NCBI GenBank assembly: GCA_041859045.1
Contig: JBHELB010000012.1
Span: 103,329 to 167,328 of the forward strand
DNA: 64,000 bases
Direction: 5' to 3'
Source: JBHELB01 sp041859045
GTDB taxonomy: Bacteria; Hydrogenedentota; Hydrogenedentia; Hydrogenedentales; SLHB01
Of the stretch, positions 63,509 to 64,000 are shown in pieces; the first letter of the stretch is position 1, and every line of letters begins with the position of its first letter. The notes beneath the pieces were generated by a model. The model was not told where the DNA came from and ran no database searches. It was given only the letters and a program-made list of their open reading frames with translations. A program made the translations under genes and the position numbers.

Positions 63509-64000
63509 ATGCTCCCAACCACACCTACGCCCCCTAAACAGAACGTAACGGACTACTCGATCCTGATGTATGGAGCGAGCAAGTGCGGCAAAACGACCAC
63601 CGCGTCGCAGGCCGATGGCGCGCTGTTTCTCGCGACCGAGCCCGGCCTGAACGCATTGCGGACGTATCAGCAACCCATCGCGTCGTGGGAAGATTTTCTC
63701 GCGGCGTGTAACGAGATCGCGCAAGGACAGCATTCGTTCAAGACCATTGTCGTGGACACCATCGACCTCGCGTACCGGTTCTGCTCCGAGCACATGCTCA
63801 AGAAATACAGCGTCGAACACGAGAGCGACCTCGGCTACGGCAAGGGCTATGCGCTCGTCAACAACGAGTTCCATCGCGTACTCACGAAGCTCGCGCACCT
63901 GCCGTACGGACTCGTCCTCATCAGTCACGCGCAGGAGATCGAGGTCGAGAGTCGCACTGGCAGCTACTCGAAGACCGTGCCCACGCTGCCGGACAAGGCC
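63509..64000 (+). CDS. Sak4-like RecA-fold ATPase, 3'-truncated by window edge
   Basis: 164 residues to the window end. Walker A is GASKCGKTT (about residues 22-30) and Walker B is FKTIVVDTIDL (about residues 78-88), with a sensor-like VLISHAQE later. This matches the AAA_24/Sak4 group of phage single-strand annealing/strand-exchange ATPases. AAGGAAA precedes the ATG, 39 bp after the nuclease gene. The two together resemble a phage recombination pair (exonuclease plus annealing ATPase). The 3' end and any ssDNA-binding partner are outside the window. Confidence 0.8.
   Translation, partial: MLPTTPTPPKQNVTDYSILMYGASKCGKTTTASQADGALFLATEPGLNALRTYQQPIASWEDFLAACNEIAQGQHSFKTIVVDTIDLAYRFCSEHMLKKYSVEHESDLGYGKGYALVNNEFHRVLTKLAHLPYGLVLISHAQEIEVESRTGSYSKTVPTLPDKA

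Larger units (their letters stand above)
51293..64000. mobile_element. Putative integrated mobile element, right end outside the window
   Basis: From the tRNA-Ala gene rightwards the content is accessory: a serine-recombinase module, an AT-richer two-gene cassette on the opposite strand, unknown operons, a split sigma factor, a Cas4-like nuclease and a Sak4-like ATPase. No core metabolic gene occurs in these 12.7 kb. The left boundary is placed after the tRNA by context only. No pair of attachment sites could be shown because the right end is not present. Confidence 0.6.

Overview
The window is high-GC bacterial chromosome (roughly 60 percent or more by eye) that passes, after a tRNA-Ala gene near 51.2 kb, into what looks like an integrated mobile element running off the right end. 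The gene mix points to a Gram-negative-type bacterium of the PVC or neighbouring lineages (Planctomycetota, Lentisphaerota or Hydrogenedentota-like): an ADP-heptose-type glycosyltransferase, a class A PBP, a prepilin with a planctomycete-style C-terminus, paired secreted pectate-lyase-fold proteins, GH2 and GH38 enzymes, and GyrB with the long Gram-negative insert. The phylum is an inference and could not be tested here.

Left part (1-25.7 kb): the 3' part of metH, an adrenodoxin-reductase-type ferredoxin-NADP reductase, a large hybrid sensor kinase with a Reg_prop propeller, a GT9 glycosyltransferase and leuS. A carbohydrate block follows: two paralogous secreted pectate_lyase_3 proteins, a lipoprotein alpha/beta hydrolase, a GH38-family protein lacking the usual nucleophile Asp, a HAD phosphatase and a LacZ-type beta-galactosidase, then a metallophosphoesterase.

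Middle part (25.7-51.2 kb): recF-dciA-gyrB-gyrA-PBP1A on the plus strand, with gyrB broken by a frameshift at a GC dinucleotide tract; aroB-TPR-hypothetical; a very long GH13-like protein; a four-gene Cbi/NikMNQO ECF metal transporter whose promoter carries a perfect 31-bp palindrome resembling a NikR operator; an HD phosphohydrolase; Mn-type superoxide dismutase; a prepilin-like protein; nadA-mutY; and ppdK with an unusual Lys/Ala-rich tail. Several good sigma70-like promoters (17-bp spacers) and intrinsic terminators could be placed.

Right part (51.2-64 kb): accessory DNA. A tRNA-Ala(GGC) gene is followed by a four-gene recombination module (small protein, DUF2924, large serine recombinase, HTH protein). 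Next, on the opposite strand and visibly AT-richer, is a translationally coupled two-gene cassette: a 666-aa probable alpha-solenoid protein and a 561-aa protein with a PD-(D/E)XK-like N-terminal domain. This is the best candidate for an undescribed (possibly defence) system. Beyond it are a regulated two-gene operon of unknown function, three copies of a CCGGACA palindrome plus a leader terminator, a sigma factor split into separate region 2 and region 4 ORFs, a Cas4-like PD-(D/E)XK nuclease and a Sak4-like ATPase cut by the window end. The last two look like a phage- or plasmid-type recombination module.
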